Assembly: GCA_016081115.2 (NCBI GenBank)
Contig: CM071932.1
Location: 61,194,267 to 61,258,266 of the forward strand
DNA from: Rehmannia glutinosa
Taxonomy: Eukaryota > Streptophyta > Magnoliopsida > Lamiales > Orobanchaceae
Direction of reading: 5' to 3'
DNA length: 64,000 bases
The stretch's first letter is position 1. Each line of letters starts with the position of its first letter. The notes beneath the pieces are model-generated. The model was not told the DNA's origin. It ran no database searches and was given only the letters and a program-made list of their open reading frames with translations. Made by a program: the position numbers and the translations under genes. Below, in pieces: positions 20,051 through 31,880 of the stretch.

Positions 20051-22060
20051 CCACTTGAAGGCTGAGGTGTTACCAGAAGATCTATTCCTAGTTCATTTCT
20101 ATGTTCACGCTTTTCCACTGAGTTTGATATTCCTTCTTTTGCTCCAGACTTGTATTTTGATGGAAGGGAGATAGATCTTTAGCCAATTTCGAGCTCATGG
20201 GATTAGTCTTCTAAGGAGGAGTTCGAAAGTGATAATCCCGAAGAGGTTCGTCCCACCAAATATCAGCATAGGCCTCCTCCTAGGAGTCGAGCAGTCATTT
20301 TGGGAGAGTTGGCTAGTCGAGTGACTTCCGCTTTCTTTGTAGGTTGCGTGAGCGACAGGAGCTTCCTTCGAATTTTGTGATGTTGGCCCCAGGTCCAGAT
20401 GATTGGCTAACTCATCTGTTGAAGGGCTTCATCACGACATACCTCTATAGCTTCTAAGTTGGCTGCACACTTCTTCCATATGCTTTCCCAATCTCGATAA
20501 TTAAGTCGATGGGAGCATGTGTTGGTCAGATGATTCCCCAGGCCTATGCTTGTATACAAGAATATCAGCATGTCATGCGGCAGTTGGGCTTGACTACGGC
20601 CGTAGACAGGCTCCACTCTGTGTCCAATGCCCATAGGTCTCCAGATGACACCTTCTTCCACTTCTTCCCACATCCTCAGTGAAAATTCCTAGATGGATTT
20701 CCTTCTCCTGGTGGGTTGTGGATGGAGGATTTCTTTTACGTGAGAGATAACGGTTGGAAGCTTCCTCACGAGTGGGTTTCTGAGGTTATGGTTGCCCGAG
20801 GTACCCCCACCTCCTAGAGATAGATGGCAAAGGCTTACAAGTCTCGGGGCTTGTTTAAAAATCTTCTGAATGTTAAGGAGATATTGGGTATCCCGCCTTG
20901 ATTTACTTCTTTACACTGCTTCCCGCTTTACTTGTATATTTTAGCTACTTCAATTTTCTGATGTTTATTCCTCTTGCTTTTCAGGTAAGGAGAGTTACAA
21001 CATCGCCGAGTTGATGGCTTTCAAGAAGAAGGAGAAGGAGAATGCTAAGGGGAAGTCTGATACCGATGGGAGTTTGAGTGTCTCGCCTCGGAGTGATAGG
21101 CCATGCCCTTCTCCCCAGGAGAGTGAGAGGCATCCTTCCCGCTAGGAGGGTGATAGGCATCCTGGGTCACGCTCTGGTGTTCTTACTGATGTCACTCCAG
21201 CTCATCGTCCTTATGACGTCCTTTCGAGAGGGAAGAGGCTGAGGATGGAGCCCAGTGTTGTTGCTTCTGAGTATGTTGTTCCCCGAGCTTTCTTCTCCGT
21301 TGGATTGAACCGTCGCGAGGGGATACAATCACATTGGGACTACACTGTTTTTGGCCTTGGCTACGCCCATACCCAAAGAGCTATATCATCTGATGACTAG
21401 TCCCGCATTGGGTCTTTGTCCTTCAAGGACATTGAGACTCACCTTAGTGGGGACCTTGATTGGGTAAGCTTCTATGGTTCTTCATATTTTCATTCTCTGT
21501 GCTCCGTCTCTTTAATTGGTTAAAACTTGTACAAACTATGTCTAGGGTCTAAACCGTGATGCAACTTCGACCCGTCGAGGTGAGGCAACCATGGAAGAGA
21601 ATCGCCAGCTTCGGGAGAAAGTGAAGAGCTTGACAGATAACGCCGTGCAACATGGTGAGAAGATGTCTGAGTCGTTCAAGGAGCTTGAGTGGGCTAAGTC
21701 CCATTTTGACCACGAGTCGAATACAATGAGGTCTTTCTTGGTACTTCAGCTGGCCCCCATAGGTTAGATCAGGAGAGGTCCCGCTCGATTGAGGCTTACA
21801 GAGCTCCTTCGAGGTATCGTGCCGAGTTGTTGCAGGATTCTTCAGTCTACTAAGACAGAGCCGTTCGCCATTGCCTAAAACGTTTACGGTGGAGTGGGAA
21901 GGCTTCTAGTGAGTTGATTAATGTCCTAGACTGCAACATTTAGGACGAGGAGAAGGGAGAGATTGAAGCTTCAACGGATCTTCCTGACAACGCTAGTGGA
22001 AACGGAGCTACGCCTACGGAGACCGCTGTTGCTACAAGAGATGACGTGCCTCCTTCTTGA
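20050..22060 (+). pseudogene. Antisense extra ORF of the Tat-like element (Transposase_28-like)
   Basis: On the strand opposite to gag and protease, degraded protein can be followed over 2 kb. It has an acidic N-terminal part (EEFESDNPEEVRP near 20215), then a core ending in GLWMEDFFYVRDNGWKLPHEWV (about 20715-20785), whose W...FFYVR...W..P..W pattern resembles the plant putative gypsy-type transposase domain (Transposase_28). Two likely introns follow (about 20889-20985, acceptor CTTTTCAG; about 21464-21550, acceptor TGTCTAG). The last part is coiled-coil-like (ENRQLREKVKSL...KELEWAK). In-frame stops make it non-functional. Extra, sometimes antisense, ORFs near the 3' LTR are known in Tat-lineage elements. 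Confidence 0.55.
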
Positions 22061-22470
22061 TCGTGACAATTTTTCTTCATGACCACCTGTTTAGGGCTTG
22101 CGTTACGCTTCCAGATCTTCCTTGTATGTGCTTGATATTTTTCCCTTCCCCTTTACCTTGAGATGTTTGATGTTGGCCCACCAGGCTGGATGTTTTCTCC
22201 ATTTTCCTTATGCATATTAGTTTCCTTTGTTATGTTTCACTTATAATATATGTGTATGACTTCTAGTGCGAGATTAGATTTATATCATATTTTAACACCA
22301 CGGGCACCCCTCCGGAGCTCGGAGAGGGCTCCCACTTTGGATTTTCCCAAAGTCATTGCCTTATTTGTTACACTTTTCCCCACACGTGTTAGCACTTTTT
22401 GCCTTCTTTTTCTTGCACATTTTCGTCGTGGAGAAGAATTCACCAGAACTCTTGTGAAGATGCCCCATTC
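22061..22470 (+). other. Spacer between the antisense ORF and the repeat array
   Basis: AT-rich sequence without recognised coding function. A 77-residue open frame (22250-22483) has no family features. Confidence 0.4.
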
Positions 22471-22920
22471 TCCAGGGTCCTAGCCGGAGGAAAAAGATTT
22501 TTTTCTAGGACCTCCTTATGAGGAGGCCCCTCTCATTCGGGTTTAGAAGGGGTCAACCCATCCCAGGTCTTAGCCGCGTGAGGTCATCCCCTCCGGGGTC
22601 TTAGCCGGATGAGGTTGATTACTAGTATCTGTTATGAGGATGCCCCTCCTATCCAGGGTCTTAGCCGGAAGGGGTCATCCCACCCGGGGTCTTAGCCGGG
22701 TGAGGCCATCCCTTCCAGGGTCTTAGCCGCAGAAGGTTGATTACTAGGACTAATTATGAGAAGGCCCCTCCCATACGAGGTCTTAGCTAGAAGGGGTCAT
22801 CCCACCCGGGGTCTTAGCCGGGTGATGCTATCCCCTTTGGGGTCTTAGCCGAAGGAGGTTATTTATGAGGACCCCCATGAGGAGGCCCCTCCCATCAGGG
22901 GTGGTAGTAGGAAATATAGG
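22470..22920. repeat. GTCTTAGCCGG tandem repeat array
   Basis: About nine copies of a 30-35-bp unit built on GGGGTCTTAGCCGG followed by RTGAGG or AAGGGG. These are grouped into a roughly 120-bp higher-order unit with GATTACTAG and TTATGAGGAGGCCCCTCC. The same motif occurs inverted at 41880-42075. Tandem repeats near the 3' LTR are a known feature of Tat-lineage elements. Confidence 0.8.
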
Positions 22921-23170
22921 GTTTGTTGAGGAGAGCGTCTAACCGATTATTGACCCTGGCCATATGCGATGATTAATTGCGCCCTGGCCAAGTGTGGCCA
23001 TTAAGTGCATTCATCACATTATAGTAGAAAACGTGAAAGCATTTTTATCCATATTCATTACAATGAAAAAGTTTTACGCCCCGTGAGCGGTAACATAAAT
23101 GAAGTGTAAACAAATTTTTAACACATCTTGGACGGAAATAAATTGAAAATACAAACTAAAGTCCCCGGGA
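22921..23170 (-). other. Spacer downstream of the Tat-like protease
   Basis: No RT, RNase H or integrase motif was found between the protease and the repeat array. Several kilobases of pol are therefore deleted. Confidence 0.5.
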
Positions 23171-23690
23171 GTCCAGGGAGAGCTGTCGTTTATGGACGCG
23201 AGGGGCTTTCGTCATTTGGTCTTGAGAGATTGCTCATCTTCAAGGTGGCCACGTAGCACTGCCGAGCTATCTTGATGTCTCCAACAGTCTCTCATACCCC
23301 CGATTCTATAGGAAACTTTAGCTTCAAGTGAACCATAGATGGGATAGCCCAAAAGTGATTCAAACTTAGCCTTCCCAAAATCAAGTTATACGGAGATAGA
23401 GCATCTACTACGAGGAAGTGGACCATCTTCATGACCTAGTGAGGGGCGTCCATGCCCAGTGTGAGTGGCAGGTTGATTTCTCCAGTGGACTTGATCACCT
23501 ATCTAGTGAAGCCAATCAGCGGTGCCGATATCAGAACAACTTACGCTGGATTGATTCTCATCATGTCGAAGGCTTTTCGGAATATGACATCCACCACGCT
23601 CCCCATGTCGATCAAGACCCTTTTGACCACAAAGTTGGCCAACATAACCGATATGATGATGGCATCATGATGAACTTGGGTCTCTGGGAT
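23171..23690 (-). pseudogene. Tat-like aspartic protease remnant
   Basis: Read on the minus strand downward from 23690: MLANFVVKRVLIDMGSVVDVIF matches the Tat protease core, where the catalytic triad is DxGS (here D-M-G-S). After it come PLIGFT, INLPLTLGM, VDALSPYNLILGRLSLN and HLKLKFPIESGV, all in family order. Stops interrupt it after the NPA and GFTR segments and near LGMDAPH. The solo LTR at 23696-24959 separates it from gag. Confidence 0.75.
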
Positions 23691-23695
23691 GTAAT

Positions 23696-24959
23696 TGTTA
23701 GAAAAGTATTTTTATCATGATTTTGATGATTTTGTTTAAATGAGTTTTTATACCAAAACAATATCCCCAAATGTTATCCAAATACTTCAAAACTATTTAA
23801 ATGATTTTTACTAATTTTTTGAATTATTTATTGAACTTTATTTTTGACAAAAATTGGACAACACTTCTGTCTTGAGGCCAACTGGTCGCCCTAGAGGGCA
23901 ACCCGTGCTTGAAGATGAAACTTTGAAACAGAAATGAAATAGAAGAGAAAATAGGCTAAGCCGACCGATTGACCGTGTCTGAATATTCGCATTTTGCAAA
24001 AATTGACTCTGTATCACATTTTGCCTTGGGAGACCGAACAAGGTAGGGGTCGACCGGTCGAAGGCTTGGTCGACCGATCCAACCCCCCTTGGACTGGTCC
24101 AACACCTTGACTAAACATCTTAAATCTCAAATTAACTTTTTAAATATTCGAATTTTCAACAGGGCAACCGGTCGACTTATGATTTTTGACAGCAACATTC
24201 TATCTGTTGTTGAGCCATTATCTGATAAGATCTACTTTACATTTCTTAACTATTTTTGTAGATCATTTGATCCTTCTTTTGTAGACAAAAGTGAAGATGG
24301 GGAGCCTATGTTGGATTTCTATTCTTGAAGACTCTTCTATAAATAGATGAAGGCTTTGAATGATAAAATATACAATACAAGCATTCAAAACAACAAGAAA
24401 AAATCAGCAAACTTCTTATTATTATTTGTCTAAATTGTTGTTGTATTTTTAGCCTAAGTTTTACACTTGCACATCTTGAGTATTAGGCTTCCTTCTCGAA
24501 TACACTTGCACTTGTGAGTTGTAATATTTTCAAACAAAGTGTAATCGTGATTGTAATTCCCAAATCATTCGAAACAAGAAATCATTGTTAGTGTTCTTGT
24601 GGTAAGAACACACTTGGTTGATTCTATGTATTGAAGAGTGTGGTGCTCTTCATTGTTGTAAGAAGATTGTGGTAATCTTGATTGGTGGTATTGTAAGAAG
24701 AGTGTGGTACTCATCAAGGTAAAAGTTGTATTTGTTTAGTATCAATAAAACTTTTTCCTTTTCGACGTCCATTCGGATATACCAGGTGGTAGAACACGTA
24801 GTCCATAGGTGGGGTGAAGCTCTATAAATTATCTTGTGTTGTTTATATTTTTGCACTTTTATTTGTTCATCATCTTCATATTCAAAAAAAGGGTGCAAAT
24901 TGGAAAATCAGAAAAATCTATTCACCCCCTCTAGATTTTTGTAGCCACTTGGACTAACA
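23696..24959. mobile_element. Solo LTR with perfect 5-bp target duplication
   Basis: A 1264-bp sequence with TGTTAGAAAAG and CCACTTGGACTAACA ends (TGTTAG/CTAACA are inverted), flanked on both sides by GTAAT (23691-23695 and 24960-24964). It has no PBS, purine tract or coding region. A CTATAAATAG box near 24340 followed by a leader supports plus-strand orientation. The ending CACCCCCTCTAGATTTTTGTAGCC resembles plant copia LTR ends. It is the product of LTR-LTR recombination and lies inside the gag-protease junction of the Tat-like element. Confidence 0.85.
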
Positions 24960-24964
24960 GTAAT

Positions 24965-25640
24965 CTTGAGTGCTGAAGGTGATTGGCATGCCCTTGGCTT
25001 GAGGCTGTTCCACGACTCTCTTTTTGGACGGACTTTCCATGGGGCATCCTCTTCTATCCTTGCTATACTTTCCGAGGGCACTCGGGGCGTCCTTTGCCTC
25101 TGGACCTTCAGAGATCACATTGATGTCTCCGGCCACATGATTGTTGCGCCTCTCTTCCCTATGGCGATTTGAATGGCGCTGATCTTGTGGAGATTCTTCT
25201 TCTTGTGGCCTATGATCACGGCAAAACTGGTTCTGATCCACATAGTCTTTGAGATGGCCTTTCTGGATAATCCACTACATCTCCTTCTTCAAACCAAAAT
25301 AGTGTTTGGTGGTGTGCCCCCGATCTCTGTGATATCTGCATAGTGTTTGTTCCTAAGTGGTTGTGGAGGATCAATGATCCCTTTCTCTGAGCGGCTATCA
25401 ACACCTCCACTTTGAGAGGTGTATATCTTGGTCCATTATCCTTCCTCGAGCCCTCCCGCGCTTGACTCTTCTCCTCTTCATGGGATTTGTGCTTGACGCC
25501 GGGCTCAGACTTGGTAGACTCCTCAACACGACTGTGTTTCTCCGTCCGGCTCAACAACTCTTCCATGTTGGATGGAGGCTTCCCGACAAGAGATTCCTTT
25601 AGACGCCCTTGCCGTAGGTTCTGCTGCACTGCTAACTCAT
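24965..25640 (-). pseudogene. Tat-like gag C-terminal half
   Basis: Minus strand. SNMEELLSRTEKHSRVEE, then charged K/E-rich sequence and RYTPLKVEVLIAAQRKGSL, follow the order of Tat Gag capsid-end sequences. Nearby, in another frame, CRYHRDRGHTTKHY resembles the zinc-finger-like segment. The next frame piece (25241-24954) carries GDINVISEGPEAK, the usual bridge to the protease. At least two frameshifts occur, and the N-terminal half of Gag is missing. Confidence 0.7.
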
Positions 25641-26032
25641 TCGGTTGGGAACTTGCCTGCATACATGTGCAAATATTAGAGTGTCCCGACAGTTGTCCCG
25701 GAAAGACCCATCCGACGCTCAAGTCAACATGGTGAATAAGAGAGAATTAAGACATTAAACGAATAATGAATGTGTAGAGAATAATTAATTATAAGTTAAT
25801 TACTTATAGTTGATATGAGGGACCTTTTTATACCTGGGAGATGGGCCCAATGGGCGCATATGAGAATTTGGCCTATGGACCAGTCCACGTAGGAGAAAAC
25901 GACTGCTTGGGCCAAAACCCAGAGGGCCGGATTAATTATCAATAGCCCATTGGGCAATTAATATTAAATAAACAAAAAAATAAAAAAAATTATATTTAAT
26001 TAAATTATGAAATACTGTTTTTGTCCCCAAAA
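25620..26032 (-). repeat. 5' LTR (partial) of the 19-26 kb Tat-like element
   Basis: Homologous to 19330-19560 and, inverted, to 30837-31200. The 5' end near 26032 (TTTTGGGGACAAAAAC on the minus strand) corresponds to TGTTGGGGGGCAAAAAT at 30837. The last about 130 bp, the PBS and the gag start are deleted, so the LTR runs directly into mid-gag. The two LTR outer flanks (AAATT and TGAGA) do not form a target duplication. Confidence 0.62.
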
Positions 26033-27111
26033 TGAGAGAAACATGTATTCACATAAGTTTCTCTAAACATAGAGAGGTTAAAGGAGCTTTATCAACCATA
26101 AATATCTAATTACAACATAAATTAAATAGGGCAAAAATCAATATTGTAATCAGCCAAATCGATTTGTTAGTCCTTTATCTTTATACATCTTCGTTTAATA
26201 TTAATCTCTCGTCTCAGAAATAAGCTGTTTTAGTCCCTCATCTTTAAATAAAACATCTATATTAACGGAATTTGTACTACGTGACATCCACAATTTATGA
26301 ATGCAGTCGAAATATTTACTCCATTTTTCATAGAGTAAATTAATTACAATATTTGGATTTCATTCACTTCCAGGCCTCAAATGATATATTTTGGCTCGTA
26401 TATATCTGTATTTCTCCATGAGTAGAAAAATTAGTGGCGCTGCAGCTATACCTAAAAGTGAAGTGATTAAACTATTACACCAAAATAATAATAATAATAA
26501 TAATTAATTTATTAATTTATCGAGATATTAAATTAGAGATGAGGCCATCTTGGGGCCAGAGGGCATTGAGTCCTCCTCAATTCTTCAAAAATCTTAAGGG
26601 TATTTAGGTAATTTTATTTATAACCCTAGAAAAATGTAGAAAATAAGAGAAAATAAAAAAAACCTTCATTTCCTTAATTAGGACAAGAAAAAAGAATTGA
26701 GCCCTCCAACCTCTAGGGATATCGTTCCTACTAGTGAAATTGAGCAAGGGGGACTTGGTGGATTCAAACTCATCAGGTTTAATTATTGTAGAGTAATTGA
26801 TAGACTTACCCAAAGTTTTAAGAAAAAATACAACACTTTACGGTAAATGCATTTTTTTAAACTTTTTTCCTTTATTATTTGCTATGTTATTTCTGTTGTT
26901 TTGTATTTATTTTGATGTTATATATATTTTTGTTTGGTTGTTTCTTTTTTATTTCTGTGTTGTTTCGATATTTCAATGCAGCTTTTACCTAAATTTTACG
27001 GGTTTCTTGATTATGCGTGTTGTTTTATATATTATGGTTCTGTTGTTTTTGAGTTGTTTATATACTATTTTCAATGTTGTTCTGTTGTTTTTCTTCGTTG
27101 TTTCTGATATG
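26033..27111. other. AT-rich spacer
   Basis: No gene is recognised. It has an AAT microsatellite (about 26486-26508). From 26870 there is low-complexity sequence built on TGTTGTTT/TTGTTTC that resumes after the LTR at 28634, suggesting the LTR inserted into it. Confidence 0.45.
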
Positions 27112-28618
27112 TGTAAAATATACTTGCATTTAAGGGCTTACTTTGATATATAATTGACGCATTTGCATGCATATTTAGTGTATTTTACTTGGTTTCCTTA
27201 GAAGGGCATGATACTGCGTATTCTTGTAACTTTTATGTTTTACAGGAAACAGAGCTTAAATGGATAGATATCAATTGAAAGGCCTGGACAAGATCAAAGA
27301 GTACGAAGATAAGATCGAAGAAACAAAGAAAATGGACAAGAACGACTCACACGGTCGAACCTGGTGAAGTTCACACGACCGTGTGAGTTGCCATCGTGTG
27401 ATTTTTATACGTTTGTGCGACTTGATTTTTAGAGACATGTCACATGCACGATCGTGCCGCGTGAAAATGACACGACCGTGTGAAGTGTTTGGGCGAAAAA
27501 CTGAGACAAAGGAACTTACACGGTCAGACCGTGCGGTTTGTATATAGGCCATGCGGTTCATTTTTGCCCAATTTTGTTGTCTTCTTTCGTCAGAACTCTA
27601 CAAGTGATCTCTGAAAGCACATATATAAAAGGACCAAGTCTTGGACGAAATTATAAGATCTCATATCATTAATACAACATACAACAGATCAAAATACATA
27701 GGGTTACCTAAACCAAAGGTCTTCTAAAAGATGAGGGCTAAGATACGAAGAGCACCACAAGACCTTTCACATCTATGGAAGCACAAGAGTTTCAAGGCCT
27801 GGAAGGATGATCTATCCTGACAAGAAGGGGTTTTCTTTCTTAGTTTAGATCTCTTGTTTGTACTTAAAACAATGTCAAACTATTTGATTTCAACTTTGTC
27901 CATGAATTTGTTATCAAATATGTTGGGCTAAACTTTCTGATCCTAGGGCATAATCAGAACTGTGGATTCATGTTAAATCTTGATTGATTGTTTTTTTTTA
28001 AATTTATTTATGTGTTATATTATATGAATTTGAGTGCTTATTTCTTGCCGATTATCTTATCAATAATTTGAATGTTATATTTGTTAGTCTATAATCCAGG
28101 AGGTGAGTTCTAACAAAAATGGAAATCGGGTTCAGACATAAACAGGGTAATGCATCGGAGATTACATCTGTTTATGAGGAGTACTTCAATTCAAAGATCT
28201 GTTGGGAGTTAATAATAGTTGTGATGCATCAGGAGCCCTCAATTATTATTAACTACTATTTATGTGCCACTCGGGAGGGGGAATAAACTAGTTTAAGAAT
28301 TGAACCCATAGAAACACATGCATTGGTTTTGATGAACATTGATTGTATTTAATATTGAAGAAGTATGTTGAGATTATGTGCCTAGGGTTGCTTTCGCATT
28401 TGCTGAAAAGACTTGTGGAGTTCCGATTTTTACAAATTTGCAAATTTTATTTATTTTTGTTAATTGAGGATTCATAAAACTTGTGATTTTCAGTCGTTTC
28501 AATAAAATAGAAATACAATGTTATTATAGCCTAAGTATTTCGTATTCAATCCCTGAGAAATACGACCTTGCTTGCCATTATTCTATAAACTATGTTGTAC
28601 ACTTGTAGTTTGCGAACA
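27112..28618 (+). mobile_element. Athila-like LTR, copy 2
   Basis: 1507 bp homologous to 10199-11690. It begins TGTAAAATATACTTGCATTT and ends GTTTGCGAACA, followed by ATTTTTTGGCG, which looks like the first bases of an Athila PBS, before similarity breaks off. It contains a palindromic GC block (27330-27545, ACACGACCGTGTG). No internal coding region remains. The PBS stub suggests a truncated element rather than a clean solo LTR. Confidence 0.65.
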
Positions 28619-28633
28619 ATTTTTTGGCGAACA

Positions 28634-30836
28634 TTTTATGTGTTGTTTTTGATGTTTCAATACAATTTTTACGTATTTTTAAGCTCTTTTTTTTTTTGGT
28701 TTTTGTGTTGTTTTCTATATTATTTATGTTGTTTCTGGTTTGTTTCTATATAATGTTATGTTGTTTCTTGGTTGTTCCTATGTTGCTTATGTTGTTTCTG
28801 GGTTGTTTCTATATAATTTTCATTGATGTACTATTGTTTCTTGGTTGTTTCCAAGTTATATTGATCTTTCCAATGCATTTGATAAAAAATTAAACTGTAT
28901 TTTTCTATTCACATATTGTTTCTATATTGTTTTAATATATTTTATTTTAATATATGTTGTTTATGTGTATATTTCTTGATTGATTATAATATTTCGAGTA
29001 TAAAATTAATTATTTAATATGTCTAGAAATTGTATTTCACTAAAATTTTATTAGCTGAAACATATTTCAAACATGTCCGAAACAACCTTGAAACAACAAC
29101 TCAAAAATTCTAGAAAATTTGGCTGGAGCGTAAAAATACTCGGAAAAAAGGGACTTCATTTCGGGATTGTTGGGCAATTGTGTCCATAGCCCTTTATTGT
29201 AACTCTTTTCCTTATTATCATTATATGTCTATTGAATTATTAATTTATCGACCCTTATATTCTCAATTCAATATAATCAATTACTCCCGGTTCTTGTGTT
29301 GTTCACTAAAGAAAATATGAAATCAATAAAAACAATATATGGTAAACAAAGGATAAGCTAAAAACGAATTAGTAATTTATTATATTTTTTAGTTCATGTA
29401 TTGATCTTGTTTGGATCAAGGTGTATAACTTGGGGCTTAGCACGCATTTTCCACAGATTTTGAAAAATAATCTCATTATCTCAACATCAATTTTACTTCA
29501 ACGATGACTTATGAGTATTAGTTTATGTGAGTTACCTTCTTTTGCTTCTATATGTTTTTCAAAATTCTTGTAGATGATTTAATGTTATTTTTTTCTGTTT
29601 AAATTGTAGTTATTAGGAAACATTCTTTAACATTTATGATCTCCTTTTGTATGTGTATGTCGATTGTGGAGGTTTCAGATAAGGGGTCTGTGCAGAATAT
29701 CAATTTATTAATCCATATTATATTTAAGCTATATTAGTTTCTGATTATTATTTTTTGTTTGCATTTTCTCAGATAAGGAAACTATTTTATAAAAGAGTAC
29801 CACCTATTGAATGATCATTGATAACATACATTGAAAAATATATATTTTAAAATATTAGCAATGATAAAGATTTCAAAATATGAAGAATATAAGAGAAATA
29901 TCGTGATATATTAATTGTATTATATTCTTCCATTTTGAATATTAAGACGATTGACTTCATCAGAATTGATAATTATTTATAGTTTTATTTCAACAGTTGA
30001 TGTATTATATTTTTATTTTTATATTAATATTAGTTGTCTCTTACATGAAATTTCTGCTTAGTCACTGTATTAAATAATCAATAAATTTATAATTTATTAA
30101 TTTATAAAATATATAGCTTATAGAAAGGTTTTTTTTGCGAGAGGGTAATTGTCAACTCATCTTAAAACTATTGATGAATTGCAAAATACTGAATTATTTC
30201 TCTTTCCACCAAACAAAACTTCAAATGATTTTTTCTTATAATGCGAGTATAATTATACAACTGCAGAGATGTTGAAACTGTAGAGTTAATGACTAATGAG
30301 CAAATAATCGAGAGCGGCATGTGAACTGTGAAGTTTAAGATAATAATTATACTGTAGACTCCCATCTCAAAGGAAAACTCAACAACAATGACAATCAATG
30401 ACATCTTATATAATTTTGAGCTACGAAGAACAATAATAAACGTTCTTACTACCTTAATAAAAAATCAAAGACGAGATTCAGCATGACATTAGTTTCAAAA
30501 AAAAATGAATAACAATCGAGTCATTTTTTTTTGAAGTCTTCATAGATTAATAATAAATGTATTATATATTAAGGAATTATTAATTTATATATTGCATGGG
30601 GCCTATATGAGTTTTCATGTATATATTATCTTATAAACTTAACAAATTATTAATTTAGCACATTATCCCCGAGTCGTGACCAAATAAAAATATTATTTAA
30701 GCGATATTAACGAATCAAATATTAAATTATCGAGGCTCTATTGTATGACAAATTGACAAGTCAATTAATTACAATAACAAAATAATTATATTTTCACTTT
30801 AATAAAAAATGAGAATGTAATTCACACATCATGAGT
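28634..30836. other. AT-rich spacer with TTGTTTC-type low-complexity sequence
   Basis: No gene is recognised. 28634-28870 repeats TTGTTTCTA/TTGTTTCTGG on the plus strand, and 29050-29115 carries its inverse (CCGAAACAACCTTGAAACAACAAC). They could be ends of one decayed element interrupted by the LTR at 27112. From 29200 to 30836 only AT-rich sequence is seen. Confidence 0.45.
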
Positions 30837-31309
30837 GTTGGGGGGCAAAAATGAAATTTACTAATTAATATATAATTCAATTTATATATTTGAATAATAT
30901 TAACTACCTACCTAATGGGCTATTAATGGAACAACCTGACCCAAAAGAGTTCGGAATTAGCCCACGGGCTAATTTTTTCTACACGACCCACGAGGTCCAT
31001 CACCCAGGTATAAAAAGGTCATTCGTCTTTATTTGTAAGTTAATTCTCTCATAATCACTCTTACGCATTAATTAAAGTATTCTCTTACTATCTTAATTAA
31101 TCTCCCAATTAATGTATTGACTTGAGCGTCGTAGGAGCCTCATAAGGACAACCCCCTGGCCTCTCTAACATTTGCGCATATGTGCAGGCAAGTTTCCAAT
31201 CGAAGGATTTCCAGCTTCCGGAGTAGAAGACTTGAAGACTTCCCCCTAGGAAAGAAGGAGTTTATCATCATCGTTAACTTGGAGTGACCTGCCCTAAAAA
31301 ACATCATCA
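30837..31309 (+). repeat. 5' LTR of a plus-strand Tat-like element
   Basis: It starts TGTTGGGGGGCAAAAATG and ends CATCATCA just before the PBS (473 bp). Inside are a TATAAAAAG box (about 31011), the Tat-type TTGACTTGAGCGTCG (31115-31130) and GCAGGCAAGTTTCCAATCGAAG, shared in inverse orientation with 19335 and 25650. No matching 3' LTR was found in the window. Confidence 0.7.
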
Positions 31310-31310
31310 A

Positions 31311-31332
31311 TTTAGCGACATCTGTGGGAATA
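31311..31332 (+). promoter_or_regulatory. PBS of the plus-strand Tat-like element
   Basis: TTTAGCGACATCTGTGGGAA begins one base after the LTR and resembles the Tat PBS TTGGCGCCGTCTGTGGGAA, with several substitutions. Confidence 0.6.
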
Positions 31333-31517
31333 GCCAAAGCACACGAAGATGCAGACCCGATCTTAAGTGCATGGAGCCGGCTAGCCCTGTAGCCAGAGAC
31401 TAGCAAGAGGAACGACCACCTGGAAGACAAGGGGCCAACCCTCATCCTCCTGGAGGAAGAGGGGTTCTGCCCCCTGTAGAAAGTCAACCGACCTGGAATG
31501 CCCTGAGGCATCAAGCT

Positions 31518-31880
31518 ATGGCCGAAGCCACATCAAGATCGTCCCGGTCTCCGCATGCCACTGAAGACACTGACTTAGTAGGTCTGGGAAGAAGAGATGA
31601 AAGATGCAACAAGAATTGTGAAGAGCCGCCATTAGATGAAGAATCCCAATCTGCTATCTGTGGAGCTAGGAATCAACAAGAAGAACTGTTATATGGAAGA
31701 CGGGAGGCCAACCCCCTTCCCCCAGAAGGGGCGCCACCTTCGCCACAACCAAGAAGGGCACCACCCCTTCCTCCTGGGGGGCTCTACCTTGTTGAAGAAG
31801 ATCGCCTGATGCAAGAAGCCCTCTAAGCCCTACTCAAAGAGCTGCCCCAACTTCTTTGAGGAATCATGTTACAGCAGAAG
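31518..31880 (+). pseudogene. Tat-like gag N-terminal fragment
   Basis: From the ATG at 31518 a charged segment is followed by a proline-rich tract (EGAPPSPQPRRAPPLPPGGL) and a helical EEDRLMQEAL. This is an arrangement seen in Gag N-termini of Tat-lineage elements. It stops after 102 residues and no capsid follows; the similarity fades by about 32050. A minus-strand open frame over 31140-31514 is a shadow of the leader. Confidence 0.5.

Noticed and set aside
19183..26032. Target duplication for the 19-26 kb Tat-like element
   Set aside because: Outer flanks AAATT and TGAGA differ; both LTRs are partial, so the ends may not be original.
26797..27153. 118-residue hydrophobic open frame as a membrane protein
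   Set aside because: Its composition is the direct result of T-rich low-complexity TGTTGTTT sequence; the frame also runs into an LTR.
31140..31514. Minus-strand 124-residue open frame
   Set aside because: It overlaps the U5, PBS and leader of a plus-strand Tat-like element and has no family features.
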